From CAUZWH01 sp965224275 (GTDB taxonomy: Bacteria > Pseudomonadota > Alphaproteobacteria > SHVV01): 64,000 nucleotides of DNA. A program made the translations under genes and the position numbers. Location of the stretch: assembly GCA_965224275.1 (NCBI GenBank), contig CBDCYR010000012.1:310001-374000 (forward strand), in the 5' to 3' direction. Below are positions 1 to 9,344 of this stretch, piece by piece (the stretch's first letter is position 1; the number at the start of each line of letters is the position of its first letter). The notes under the pieces were generated by a model. The model ran no database searches, was not told the origin of the DNA, and saw only the letters and a program-made list of their open reading frames with translations.

Positions 1-1
1 C

Positions 2-616
2 ATGATCGACGGCCTGCGTTATGTCGCGCGCCATCAAGGCATTGCACCCCTGCTCGTCCTTCACATCGCCGCATTCGTTGGTGGCCGAGGGGTATTTGAA
101 ATGATGCCCGGTATTGCTGGCGATGTGTTTGCCGGCGGCGCCGAAACCCTTGCGCTCTTAACGTCGAGCATCGGAATTGGCGCTGTTATTGGTGGTTTGT
201 GGATCGCGCAGCGCGGCGTTGCACCGGGTTACACGCGACTAGCTGTCGCGAGCGCCGCGGCGTTGATGGCGTCGCTGGTCGTGTTTCTGGCGTCAACGAC
301 GGTGTGGGTCGCGGTGCCGGCGCTGGCGACAAGTGGCGCCGCGCTGATCGTGTTCAGCATCTGCACGCTTACACTGATCCAGGTTTCGGTCGACGGCGAT
401 ATGCGCGGTCGCGTCGTCAGTATCTACGGCATCATCCTGCGCGGCGGACCGGCGATCGGGGCGCTCGGCATGGGGGCGGCATCGGAGGTGATCGGTATGC
501 GATGGATTGTCGCACTCGGTGTAATGGTTTTGGCCACCGCACTGCTCGGAACCTGGCGCCGGCGTCCTGTGATGGAAGCGACGCTAGAGAAATCGATCGC
601 GCCGACGCTGAATTGA
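2..616 (+). CDS. MFS transporter, C-terminal part (gene cut by window edge)
   Basis: The 204 residues visible are strongly hydrophobic and form about six membrane helices separated by short polar loops, which matches the second half of a major facilitator superfamily permease of about 400 residues. The reading frame runs up to the window edge, so the methionine at position 2 is probably internal and the true start lies upstream. The family moves small solutes or drugs across the inner membrane by proton coupling; the visible half resembles MFS_3-type exporters, but the substrate cannot be inferred. It converges on the rhodanese gene 10 bases downstream. Confidence 0.75.
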   Translation: MIDGLRYVARHQGIAPLLVLHIAAFVGGRGVFEMMPGIAGDVFAGGAETLALLTSSIGIGAVIGGLWIAQRGVAPGYTRLAVASAAALMASLVVFLASTTVWVAVPALATSGAALIVFSICTLTLIQVSVDGDMRGRVVSIYGIILRGGPAIGALGMGAASEVIGMRWIVALGVMVLATALLGTWRRRPVMEATLEKSIAPTLN

Positions 617-626
617 CCCTCAGGGG

Positions 627-1091
627 CTAGCAGTCCGGGCAACGCTCGGTTGGGTGGCCGCCGGCCAGCCAACCTTTGCCGTGGGTGCTGCCAAGCATGC
701 CTTCCTTGATATTCTGAACAGCGGTAAAGCCAGCCTCTGAGAGCAGCTGTTCGGCGCGTGTCGAGCGGGTCCCCCTCGCACAAATAACCGCGATCGGCCG
801 TGAGAGGTCGTCGCCGACCGCGCGTTTCACCCGATCGAGGAAATCGTTATTGAAGATATTGGCCCGCGCGGCCCCCTGCGGGACGCCGGTTTCGCGCCAC
901 TCCGCCGATGTTCGCACATCGATAATCAGTAACTCACCGGCGGCCGCCTGCGCCTTTGCTTGCTCGGCAGAAATTATTTTCGGGCTGTCACTGCGGGCGA
1001 AATCAACCGCGATGAAGACCACGCAAACGGCGAGGAGGCACGCCAGCAATGCCTGTTGGGACGTCGTGAAGAGGTTGCGCGGTTGCGTCAT
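627..1091 (-). CDS. Membrane-anchored rhodanese-domain protein
   Basis: This 154-residue protein has one N-terminal hydrophobic segment (about residues 13-32) followed by a single rhodanese fold (about 38-145), so the domain probably faces the periplasm on a membrane anchor. The active-site loop ICARGTRS carries the catalytic Cys104, and the conserved Asp of IIDVRT is at 59. Rhodaneses with this loop transfer sulfane sulfur to a thiol or cyanide acceptor, or act as redox relays. Two further cysteines close the protein (CPDC), which is unusual and could bind a metal or form a disulfide. It diverges from the EamA gene with about 115 bases between them. Physiological acceptor unknown. Confidence 0.85.
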   Translation of the reverse strand: MTQPRNLFTTSQQALLACLLAVCVVFIAVDFARSDSPKIISAEQAKAQAAAGELLIIDVRTSAEWRETGVPQGAARANIFNNDFLDRVKRAVGDDLSRPIAVICARGTRSTRAEQLLSEAGFTAVQNIKEGMLGSTHGKGWLAGGHPTERCPDC

Positions 1092-1207
1092 CGCGTAAGC
1101 CTAAGCGGGTTCACCATCCCGCTCCAATCAAAGCGATGTGAAGAAAATCCGGGTTTGGCACCTGCCGAGTTCACGAACCGTGCTACCACTGGCATCGAGG
1201 TGTGTGG

Positions 1208-2113
1208 ATGAGTGTGCTTAAGGAACTTGCCGGGAGTAACCACGTTAATGCGCCGGGTCTCGGTATTTCCTGCCTGGTGTTGGGCGGGTTTTTTATCACG
1301 ATGAATGATACGGCGATCAAAGCCGCATCGCCGGGCTTGCCGGTCGGCGAGATCATGTTTCTGCGCGCCGTGGTCCAGTTTGGTTTGGTTCTTGTTTACC
1401 TGATTGCGTTCCGAAGGTTCGGGGAGCTGCGAGTCGAACACCGCCTGGGCCAGGCGGGGCGCGCCACCGTGATGGTGGTTGCCTCTTTTATGTTCGTGTG
1501 GGCTCTACGACTGCTGCCGCTCGCCGATGCCACGGCGCTGTTGTTCATCGCTCCCCTCATCATGACCGCGCTGGCCCCGTTTTTTCTCGGCGAGAAAGTC
1601 GGCTGGCACCGGTGGGCGGCGGTCGGCGTCGGCTTCGCCGGCATGATCGTGATGCTGCGGCCAACCGGTGAGGGGCTTCAATGGGCCGCGCTGTTGGCGA
1701 TTGGTGCGGCAACCGGGAGCGCCTTGCGCGATACCATCACAAGGCGAATCAGCTCCGGCGATTCTACAATTGCCACCTTGTTCTACACGTCGCTGGCGAT
1801 CCTGGCGGTTGCGACGTTGACGCTGCCGTTTGGCTGGAAAACGCCGGAACCCGCCGACTACGCCATTCTTGGCTTCGCGGGATTGTTACAGTTCAGCGCC
1901 CACTTCCTGATGATCGAAACATTTCGTTTCATTCAGGTATCGGCGGTTGCCCCCTTCAAATACATCGTCCTTATCTGGGCCGCGGGAGCCGGGTATTGGC
2001 TATTTGGTGAGATTCCCGATCTCTATACGGTTCTCGGAGCGATGCTGATCGTCGCCGGCGGTCTGTATGTCGTTCACCGCGAGCAGATACGCCGGCCCGC
2101 TGTGACCCCATAG
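1208..2113 (+). CDS. EamA/DMT-family transporter
   Basis: The 301-residue protein consists of about ten hydrophobic helices arranged as two EamA repeats, the architecture of drug/metabolite transporters such as RhtA or RarD. I prefer the ATG at 1208 because GAGG at 1197-1200 then sits seven bases upstream; a GTG at 1202 is in frame but too close to it. The family exports amino acids, nucleosides or other small metabolites across the inner membrane; the substrate is not predictable here. The gene is single, read away from the rhodanese gene and convergent with the FAH-fold hydrolase. Confidence 0.85.
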   Translation: MSVLKELAGSNHVNAPGLGISCLVLGGFFITMNDTAIKAASPGLPVGEIMFLRAVVQFGLVLVYLIAFRRFGELRVEHRLGQAGRATVMVVASFMFVWALRLLPLADATALLFIAPLIMTALAPFFLGEKVGWHRWAAVGVGFAGMIVMLRPTGEGLQWAALLAIGAATGSALRDTITRRISSGDSTIATLFYTSLAILAVATLTLPFGWKTPEPADYAILGFAGLLQFSAHFLMIETFRFIQVSAVAPFKYIVLIWAAGAGYWLFGEIPDLYTVLGAMLIVAGGLYVVHREQIRRPAVTP

Positions 2114-2160
2114 AGGATCCGCTGCAGCCGCACTAAGCGGCCGCAGCGTCTCGTTTCGGA

Positions 2161-3018
2161 TTATTTGCCGACTTTGATCGGGTTGCGCAATGTGCCGACA
2201 CCGACAATCTCGGTCTCGAGCACGTCGCCGTGTTTGAGAAACAGTTGCGGCTTACGGCCCCAACCAACGCCCTCCGGTGTTCCGGTCGTGATCATATCGC
2301 CAGGCTCGAGCGTCAAGTAGCGAGACAGGAATTCGATAATCTTGGCGCAGCTGAAAATCTGATCAGATGTGTTGTTGTTTTGCACTTCCTTGCCGTTGAC
2401 CCGAGTCCGGATCGGAAGTTTCTGCGGATTTGGGATCTCGCTGGTGTCGACGATCCACGGTCCGACCGGCATGAACGTGTCGAAGCTCTTGCTACGCGAG
2501 AATTGGTCGCCGGAGAATTGATGATCGCGCGCGGAAACATCGTTGACCACCGTGTAACCGAACACATATTTCAACGCGTCCTTGGCTTTGACGTCGCGAG
2601 CGCGGCGCCCCATCACGATCATCAATTCGTTCTCGTAGTCGACCTGTTTGGTGTCGCGACGACGATAGCGGACGGCATCGCGGTGGCCGATCAATGCACT
2701 CGGATATTTGGCAAACGACACCGGAAACGCCGGCACCGTCAGGCCGATTTCCTTGATGTGCTTGCGATAATTGGCGCCGACCGAGACAACTTTCGAAGGC
2801 ACGGTAACCGGCGAGTAAAACTTGCGCACTTTCGCCATCGGAAATGCCTTGCCGATGGCTTTGGCCTTCCGCGGACTTTTTCGTTCAGCAAACATCAGAC
2901 GTAACGGATCGACTCCAACGGTCTGAAAGGCGCGGCCAATCGGTGTTGCCATGTCGTTCTTGTCGATACGAACAAGAACGGGCTTGCCGGTCGGTGAATT
3001 CACAGTTGCGTAGCGCAT
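2161..3018 (-). CDS. Fumarylacetoacetate hydrolase-fold protein
   Basis: A 285-residue member of the FAH family, which hydrolyses or decarboxylates acyl-pyruvate-like ring-cleavage products with a divalent metal. Residues about 75-280 form the FAH domain; the acidic metal-binding cluster is visible as YENEL (E129, E131) and VVNDVSARD (D160), and the C-terminal GTPEGVG loop is typical. The frame is open upstream to 3114, but the ATG at 3018 is preceded by GGGGGAGG, an almost perfect ribosome binding site, so I start there. It lies just downstream of iorB on the same strand, consistent with a shared role in degrading aromatic amino acids or other aromatics. Exact substrate unknown. Confidence 0.87.
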   Translation of the reverse strand: MRYATVNSPTGKPVLVRIDKNDMATPIGRAFQTVGVDPLRLMFAERKSPRKAKAIGKAFPMAKVRKFYSPVTVPSKVVSVGANYRKHIKEIGLTVPAFPVSFAKYPSALIGHRDAVRYRRRDTKQVDYENELMIVMGRRARDVKAKDALKYVFGYTVVNDVSARDHQFSGDQFSRSKSFDTFMPVGPWIVDTSEIPNPQKLPIRTRVNGKEVQNNNTSDQIFSCAKIIEFLSRYLTLEPGDMITTGTPEGVGWGRKPQLFLKHGDVLETEIVGVGTLRNPIKVGK

Positions 3019-3117
3019 GGCCTCCCCCTGAGGTGCGGTTGGTAAAATCTTTAAGCGCGCAATAAACGCGGCGCGAACGGGTTCGTCAACTGTGCCGCGT
3101 CTAGTTGATTCCATCCA

Positions 3118-4722
3118 CTAGTAGGTGGCGCTTCCAGTTTCAGCAGCGGCAACGTCGACATTGGCGGCAGCGGCTATTTCATCGAGCTTGGCCTCGAACG
3201 TCTCCCCATCGGGATCGGCAAAGGCGGCGAGTCGGCCCTTACCAATCGCTGGTGCGGCGTGATCGCTGGATAGCCAACCCTCCAGCGACGGCTGTATCAA
3301 CTTCTCGAAAACACGCTCGAATTTTTCATAGGCGCGCGCGCGGGTTTCACCATATCCCTTGATCAGACGACCGCACTCGGCGATTTCGACCGCCAACCGA
3401 TAGTCGCGATCGGCAGCCAATTGAATTGCGGATAGCCAGCGCTCGATGCGTTTGGTCTCTTCGGCAAGTCCGAGACTGGCTGGCCGCAGGAAGCGGAGGT
3501 TGGCGACGAAACGCAGCAGCAAATAGCCCCAGATTGCCGTCGATCGAATATGAAGCCCCATGTTAAGCCGGTGCCGAAGCCCGGCGCGCGTCGCGAGGTT
3601 TCGCAACCAGCGTCCGAGCGCTACCGGGAGAACCGCGGTCCATTCGTCCAGTCCGGGGTTGAAATACTCGGTGATGCGCAGCGGCTGTTGGGGGTCAATG
3701 CCGACCTCAGTGCGAATACGCGTCAGCCGCTCACGGCGCGTCTTAAGGTCCGCGACCCGAATGATGTCATCGTAACTCATCCACAATGCCAGATAGCGTG
3801 CGGTCTCGCGCGTCAGCGCATGATCGCCAGCCGGACCGCCGTCATCGAGGCGGTGAACGACGTCGACCCGATCGAGAAAGGCTTTCGCGTAACCGACGCT
3901 TTGGAAGTCCGCGACCCTGGCAATGCCTTCCTGAATGAGTGAACGGACGTCCGCAGAAAACGTCTCACCCACACGTTTATCCAGGGCGGCTAGCGGCCGC
4001 CGGCGCCGCTTCGACGACCTGTCGGGCGTCAGTTCCGGACCGCCGTTGGCTGCCGCGGATTGTCCGGCGGCAAACGCTGCAAGATTTTCGGCGGCTCCGT
4101 TGAGGCCATCCGGGATTGCTGTCACCGCCTGTTCGAGATGAACGGCATCGACCGGAAATGATTCCAGCGCAGCGATTGCACCAAGAGCCACCGCGTTCAC
4201 CGAACCACCGGCGGCGGCAGACGTCTCAGCCATATCAAACAGCACTGTACGCTTCGCGCCCGCCGTCACGGCAGCCAGGATCGGGGCAGGATCGACGCGA
4301 CCATCCGTCGTTACGACTTTTTCAGCCGTCGTGAAAAAGCGGTGTGTCGACGCAACGAGCGTTGTCATTTCTTTGGAAACAAAACCCTGACTTAGAACAC
4401 GTCCGGCCTCGAGCAGTTCATAGGCGATCACGAGGTCGACATCGCCCTGGCGGGGCCCGAGGCGAAAGACCGGCTTTCGGTCGCCGAGGGTGGCGGCGTC
4501 CGCCGGATAAATCTCGAGGTAGAGGGAATTGAGTCCGGTACGCTGGCCGGTGCCCGGCGTGAGCGTGCTTTGGACGGGATAGCCCGCAGCGCGTGAGGCG
4601 TGCACGATCCAATTGCACAAGATTCTCCCGCCTTTGGACGCCATAGGCTCGACGCCCGCGCCACCTTGGCCGCCCATCGTGTAAAGCAGGATCGTGTAAG
4701 GGCGATCGGGGAGCTCGGTCAC
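3118..4722 (-). CDS. iorB: Indolepyruvate:ferredoxin oxidoreductase, beta subunit (IorB type, long form)
   Basis: This is the gamma/beta-type subunit of a 2-oxoacid:ferredoxin oxidoreductase. The N-terminal ~200 residues (starting with a MGGQGGAG loop) form the pyruvate:ferredoxin oxidoreductase catalytic domain; the remaining ~330 residues are a mostly helical extension found in long proteobacterial IorB proteins. The start is taken as GTG 4722, whose last two bases overlap the iorA stop codon, so translation is coupled. The frame is open to 4881, but that would overlap iorA by 160 bases. With IorA it should convert aryl-pyruvates (indolepyruvate, phenylpyruvate) to aryl-acetyl-CoA while reducing ferredoxin. 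Confidence 0.88.
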   Translation of the reverse strand: MTELPDRPYTILLYTMGGQGGAGVEPMASKGGRILCNWIVHASRAAGYPVQSTLTPGTGQRTGLNSLYLEIYPADAATLGDRKPVFRLGPRQGDVDLVIAYELLEAGRVLSQGFVSKEMTTLVASTHRFFTTAEKVVTTDGRVDPAPILAAVTAGAKRTVLFDMAETSAAAGGSVNAVALGAIAALESFPVDAVHLEQAVTAIPDGLNGAAENLAAFAAGQSAAANGGPELTPDRSSKRRRRPLAALDKRVGETFSADVRSLIQEGIARVADFQSVGYAKAFLDRVDVVHRLDDGGPAGDHALTRETARYLALWMSYDDIIRVADLKTRRERLTRIRTEVGIDPQQPLRITEYFNPGLDEWTAVLPVALGRWLRNLATRAGLRHRLNMGLHIRSTAIWGYLLLRFVANLRFLRPASLGLAEETKRIERWLSAIQLAADRDYRLAVEIAECGRLIKGYGETRARAYEKFERVFEKLIQPSLEGWLSSDHAAPAIGKGRLAAFADPDGETFEAKLDEIAAAANVDVAAAETGSATY

Positions 4723-6857
4723 GGTCGCGCCTCCGAATGCCCGACTTGGAGTAATCCAATGGCGCTGCGATTGAGTCCGTCCATCAGACGCGTCCACCAA
4801 GTCGGGTTGTGGGTGATCTCGGCCCGGTAAAAAGAGGGGCACAGGACCGCCGCGTGGGCGATGTCGCCGCACAATCCACATCCGACGCAGCCCTGGTTCA
4901 CGTGGGCGACCGGATCCAATTTGAGGGGGTCGGGGTTGTCCTTGATCGACAGCGACGGACAGCCCGACAGACGAATACAGGCATGGTCACCGGTGCACAC
5001 TTCGTCGTCGATACCAAAACGGGTTCGGACCGTGGTGTCGCCCGCTGCGATCTGGGCTTGGATTTCCGGATAGGTTCGTTGTTGTTTCTGAAGCTGGCAC
5101 TCGCCCCGGGCGACAATCACCTTGAGGCCACCTTGCGGCATCGTCATCGCCTTACGCAGCAGCTTGATCACCTTGGCGACACTGTAGGAGCGAACGGTCT
5201 TGACCCACGGAGCGCCAAGTGCCCGGGCCGCAGCTTCGATGCTGAGTTGACCACGTGTGTGCGGCGTCGTCCCGGCCGTCGACGGCAGGAACTGGCCGCC
5301 GGTGGAGGCGGTATAGCCGTTGTCGAGCACCAGCAAAACGCTGTCGAGGTCGTTGTGAACGGCGCTGGCAACGCCGGTCAGCAACCCGTTATGCCAGAAA
5401 CCGCCATCGCCCATCACGCTGATCGTGCGCTTGCCGAACGTGCCGCCTACTGCGGCCGAACTGGCGAGCCCCATCCCGTAGCCGAGGATGGTGTTGCCCA
5501 TGCCAAACGGTGGAAACACCGAAAACGTGTGGCAGCCGATGTCGGAGGACACATGTATCGGCCCGAATTCGCGTTTGGCGATTTTGAGTGCGCTGAAAAC
5601 CGGTCGCTCCGGACACCCCGTGCAAAACGACGAGTCGCGCATTGGTAGAAGACCTTGGGGCAGACTATGGGGCAGGGGTTGGTCGGGGCGAAGCGATTCG
5701 TGGCGCGCGGTCACCGCTTCCAAGTCGATTTGTTGCGGCACCGATCCTTCGATGAATTTGGCAAGCCCGCTCACAACAACGGCTTCGGTGTATTGCCCAT
5801 AGGAAGGCAGAACGGCTTTACCGACGATTGCGGTGTCAATTGCCGCCTTGCGGAGGATCGATTCGATCGCCTGTTCGAGGTAGGCGGGATAGCTTTCCTC
5901 AACGATCAACACCGAGCGCTTACCGGCACAGAACTCTTCGATCTCATCGGGAACCAACGGGTGGGTGACGTTGAGGGCGAGGATGGGAACGCGCGCGTCA
6001 CCGAACATATCGGCCAGGCCCAGGTCGCGGAGACCGGAAACGACGGTGTTGTAGAGGCCACCAACCGTAATGATGCCGATGTCGTCGGCATCCCCTGCAA
6101 AGTGATCGTTGAGGCGGTGATCGCGGATGAACGCCCGCGCCGCGGGGAGTCGTTGCTCGACCTTTTCGCGCTCATGCAAGTAGTTCGATGGTGGCAACAC
6201 CAAGCGATCGTAGTTGGAACGCGCGTGGTCGAAGTCGTCGTATGGAATGTCGGGCTTGCGGTTGTCTTTGCAGACGAACTCACCGGTGACGTGCGACGCG
6301 CGCAGCCGAAATTCCACCATTACAGGAGACCGGCTCGCCTCCGACAGCGCGAAGCTATGCTCAACCATCCGCACCGTCGTTGCGACGTCGGGGCGTGGTT
6401 CGCACAACCACATCGTCGATTTCATCGCCGATGCAATCGTCCGCTCCTGACCGGTATTGCCTTTCTCGCCGTAGTCGCCGCCGATCAGAATAACCGTGCC
6501 CCCGGTAACGCCGGTTGAGGCAAGATTGGCAAGGGCATCGGCGGCCACGGCGCTGCCCGCTGTCGCTTTGTAGATCGCCGCGCCGCGCAGGGGAAAGTTG
6601 ATAGAGGCTCCGAGCATCGCCGCGGCGGATGCTTCGTTGGGGTGGGTGACGAATTGGACGCCGAGTTCTTCGCGCACAGCGGTGGCGGCGGCCATCGTAT
6701 CGAGCAGGTTGGCGGCCGGTGATCCCTGGTAGCCGCCGACATAGGCGATACCCGACTGGAACAGCGCTTTGGCGATGGCAAGCGTCGCCTCACCGAAGAA
6801 AACCTCGCCGTCGGTGAGCTTAAGTTGTTCGAGTTCGTGTTCGGAATACCATGGCAT
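4719..6857 (-). CDS. iorA: Indolepyruvate:ferredoxin oxidoreductase, alpha subunit
   Basis: The 712-residue protein has the IorA layout: an N-terminal pyrimidine-binding domain (about 15-200), a central domain, a thiamine diphosphate-binding domain with the MGDGGFWHNG and LDNGYTASTGGQ signatures, and a C-terminal ferredoxin-like domain. That last domain has cysteines at 621, 627, 633, 657, 660, 663 and 673 (the CVGCGLC run is clear), enough for iron-sulfur clusters. It binds TPP and CoA and oxidatively decarboxylates aryl-pyruvates. The stop overlaps the iorB start, giving an obligate two-gene unit. The long antisense frame at 5655-6518 is a shadow. Confidence 0.93.
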   Translation of the reverse strand: MPWYSEHELEQLKLTDGEVFFGEATLAIAKALFQSGIAYVGGYQGSPAANLLDTMAAATAVREELGVQFVTHPNEASAAAMLGASINFPLRGAAIYKATAGSAVAADALANLASTGVTGGTVILIGGDYGEKGNTGQERTIASAMKSTMWLCEPRPDVATTVRMVEHSFALSEASRSPVMVEFRLRASHVTGEFVCKDNRKPDIPYDDFDHARSNYDRLVLPPSNYLHEREKVEQRLPAARAFIRDHRLNDHFAGDADDIGIITVGGLYNTVVSGLRDLGLADMFGDARVPILALNVTHPLVPDEIEEFCAGKRSVLIVEESYPAYLEQAIESILRKAAIDTAIVGKAVLPSYGQYTEAVVVSGLAKFIEGSVPQQIDLEAVTARHESLRPDQPLPHSLPQGLLPMRDSSFCTGCPERPVFSALKIAKREFGPIHVSSDIGCHTFSVFPPFGMGNTILGYGMGLASSAAVGGTFGKRTISVMGDGGFWHNGLLTGVASAVHNDLDSVLLVLDNGYTASTGGQFLPSTAGTTPHTRGQLSIEAAARALGAPWVKTVRSYSVAKVIKLLRKAMTMPQGGLKVIVARGECQLQKQQRTYPEIQAQIAAGDTTVRTRFGIDDEVCTGDHACIRLSGCPSLSIKDNPDPLKLDPVAHVNQGCVGCGLCGDIAHAAVLCPSFYRAEITHNPTWWTRLMDGLNRSAIGLLQVGHSEARP

Positions 6858-6963
6858 GGCGCATTATCCCGTAGCCGATGGCGGGTGCACAACCGCAGCC
6901 GGCAAAAAGGGCGGCCAGGGCGACGGATGATGGAACGGTCACGCCGACATCGGCGGTACCGGT

Positions 6964-8020
6964 TCAGCCCGCAGCCTCCAAGATCGCCATTGCGTTGCCG
7001 CTGTCGATCTTGGCGCGTGTGGCGGTTTCGAGCCCGGCAAGCCACGGTGCCGCGCATTCACCTTCGGAATCGGCGATCTCGAAGGGGTAGTCGGTGCCGA
7101 ACATAACGTGATCCGGGCCCATGAAGCTGAGTAGGAAATCGAGCTGTTCGGCGCCGAACACACACGTATCAACATAGAGTTGTTTGACGTATTCGGACGG
7201 GCGCTTGGTGATGTGTTCGTGCTGGGCCGGGTTGTGCTCGAAAACCGGCGCCCAAAAGCCACGGTCGAGGCGGGCGGCCAGCCACACCAGCGTGCCACCG
7301 CCATGCGCCAGGCACAGTTTGAGGTTGGGGTGACGCTCGAATACGCCGGCAAAGATCAGGCGCGAGACCGTTATTCCGGTCTCCATGGGGTAAGCAACGA
7401 TAGTGTTGAGGTTGTAGTCCTCGCAACGTTCGATCTGCCCGCGATCGCGTGCCGGATGCATAAATAGGAAAAGGCCGAGTTCCTCAGCTACCGACCACAC
7501 CGATCTGGCGATCGCGTGCCGGATGCATAAATAGGAAAAGGCCGAGTTCCTCAGCTACCGACCACACCGGCTCGAATGCCGGGTCGTCGAGCGTGCGTTC
7601 GCCGGCCGAAATACCGATATGGGCGCCCTTGAAGCCATGCTCACCGACCGCGCGGCGCAGCTCTTCGGCCGCTGTTTCGGGATCACCAAATGCGATTGTC
7701 GCCATGCCCCACAGCCGTTTATCCGCGGCTACGGCCTTGGCTGTATCGGCGTTGATATAGCGCGAGAACGCCGCATCCGGTGCGCCACCCATCCAATGCA
7801 ATAGCGGATTGAAGGTGCCCACCAGTTGCACATCGACATTGCGCGCCGATAGGCTCGCAAGCCGGGGCTCGAGGTCGTAGCAGAGCGAGTCGAGCGGGCC
7901 GACGCCGATGTTGTAGCCGCCGTCGTTGTTCTTCGACAACATCTTGCCGAACACCGGGTGCTCTGAGAGATGGTCGAACAGGTCGCGGGTCGCAAGATGG
8001 GCGTGAACGTCGACGATCAT
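6964..8020 (-). pseudogene. Amidohydrolase (ACMSD-like) broken by a 67-bp tandem duplication
   Basis: Read as two frames, this is one amidohydrolase-2 family protein of about 330 residues. The first part starts at ATG 8020 with the metal-binding DVHAH motif and runs to a stop at 7484. The second part (7500-6964) continues with HPARD, CLAHGGG and GTDYPFE, the C-terminal metal and catalytic motifs. A 62-bp exact repeat (7441-7502 and 7508-7569) at an offset of 67 bases sits at the break; removing one unit plus its 5-bp spacer restores a single frame. The family includes ACMSD and other decarboxylases or hydrolases of aromatic breakdown. As written the gene cannot make the full enzyme; it could be a genuine mutation or an assembly error. 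Confidence 0.85.
7441..7569. repeat. 62-bp direct repeat, two copies, offset 67 bp
   Basis: Copy 1 is 7441-7502 and copy 2 is 7508-7569; the copies are identical, with ATCTG between them. Each encodes the same stretch of the amidohydrolase (ending in MHPARDR). The 67-bp offset is not a multiple of three, so the duplication shifts the frame. Confidence 0.95.
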
Positions 8021-8158
8021 ATCCGGCCTCAATGGCGCTATGTGAAAGAGCGAAGACCCTAGCTGAATCGCAGGCCGGCGGCGAGCATCGATCGCGGCTG
8101 GACCGGGTCGCGCGGGATCGATAAGGGTAGAGCGTCGCTTCCTTTCGAGTACCCCCAC

Positions 8159-9343
8159 ATGAACAATCGTTGGGCGATCCTCGTTCTTCTGTTCGCGGTT
8201 CGCCTTTCCTTCGCCTATCAATTCCAGTCGGTCGGCGCGGTCTCGCCGCTGTTGGTCGAGGCGTGGTCGATCGACTATGCCAGCCTCGGAATACTCGTGA
8301 GCCTCTACATGTTTCCTGGCGTCGTGCTGGCATTGCCTGGCGGCATGATCGGCGGACGCATCGGCGACCGCCAGATGGTTATCGCCGGGCTTGGCCTGAT
8401 GGCGGTGGGTGGGGTTGTGACCGGGATGGCGGAAAGCTACACGGTGGCGGTGGTCGGCCGCCTCATCGCCGGTGTCGGCGGCGTGCTGCTCAACGTTTTG
8501 ATGACCAAGATGGTGATGGACTGGTTCGCCGGCCGCGAGATCGTTACCGCGCTTGCGTTTTACATCACGTCCTGGCCGGCCGGAATCGCGATTGCGCTCT
8601 ATACGCTGGCACCCTTCGCCGAGGCGGTTTCATTGCCGGCGGTGTTTTTCCTAACCGCCGCGCTCAATCTTGTTGGACTTGCTGCTCTGTGGACGCTTTA
8701 CCGCCAACCGCCCGGTGCATTGGACGGCGTCGGCGCGCGGGCCGCGACATCTCGATTGTTGCCGCGCGAAGTGTGGTTGGTCGTGCTCGTTACGATCGTG
8801 TGGATGAGTTACAGCACGCTCTATCTGGTGCTGATGAGTTTCGCGCCCTCATTGTTGGTGGAACGCGGCCTCACCGCGGTCGACGCAGCCGCGCTGACCG
8901 GTGTGGCTGCAGGATTGTATGCGATCTCGACGCCGATATTCGGGTTCGTTAGTGAGCGGGTAAACCGCCCGGTTCCGATCGTCGTCGCCAGCCTGCTCCT
9001 GATGATTGCCGGATTCATGGCGATGCCCTTTTTCCCCACCGCCGCCTGGTTATTCGTCGCGATTGGTATTATCGGGGGTGTACCACAGGGTATTCTCAAA
9101 GCACTGCCGGTGGACGTGTTGCGGCCCGAGGCGCGCGCGACCGGTATGGGCCTCCACTTCACGATCCATTATTTCGGTTATGCCGCTGCGCCACCGTTCG
9201 TCGGGTTCATCGCCGACATTACCGGGCGGGTCGAGGCGTCAATTTTCTGCGCCTCAGCGCTCGGTGCGGTAGCCTTGGTCTGCTATTTGTGGAGCCGCGT
9301 CGAGGTGCGGCGCCTGCCGCTGCCGGCGGCCGTTGGCGCGTGA
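8159..9343 (+). CDS. MFS transporter
   Basis: A complete 394-residue major facilitator with about twelve hydrophobic helices. The loop after helix 2 carries the expected GGRIGDRQ version of the MFS motif A. This subgroup (cyanate/nitrate/aromatic-acid-type MFS carriers) usually takes up small organic or inorganic anions with protons; the neighbouring ring-hydroxylating oxygenases suggest an aromatic acid, but that is inference. The gene diverges from the broken amidohydrolase and converges on the Rieske oxygenase, with stop codons one base apart. Confidence 0.85.
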   Translation: MNNRWAILVLLFAVRLSFAYQFQSVGAVSPLLVEAWSIDYASLGILVSLYMFPGVVLALPGGMIGGRIGDRQMVIAGLGLMAVGGVVTGMAESYTVAVVGRLIAGVGGVLLNVLMTKMVMDWFAGREIVTALAFYITSWPAGIAIALYTLAPFAEAVSLPAVFFLTAALNLVGLAALWTLYRQPPGALDGVGARAATSRLLPREVWLVVLVTIVWMSYSTLYLVLMSFAPSLLVERGLTAVDAAALTGVAAGLYAISTPIFGFVSERVNRPVPIVVASLLLMIAGFMAMPFFPTAAWLFVAIGIIGGVPQGILKALPVDVLRPEARATGMGLHFTIHYFGYAAAPPFVGFIADITGRVEASIFCASALGAVALVCYLWSRVEVRRLPLPAAVGA

Positions 9344-9344
9344 T

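Noticed and set aside
3118..4881. Longer iorB start at 4881
   Set aside because: It would overlap iorA by 160 bases; GTG 4722 with a stop/start overlap fits the conserved N terminus.
5655..6518. Long plus-strand open frame of 287 codons
   Set aside because: It lies antisense inside iorA and its translation has no recognisable fold; GC-rich codon use of iorA creates it.
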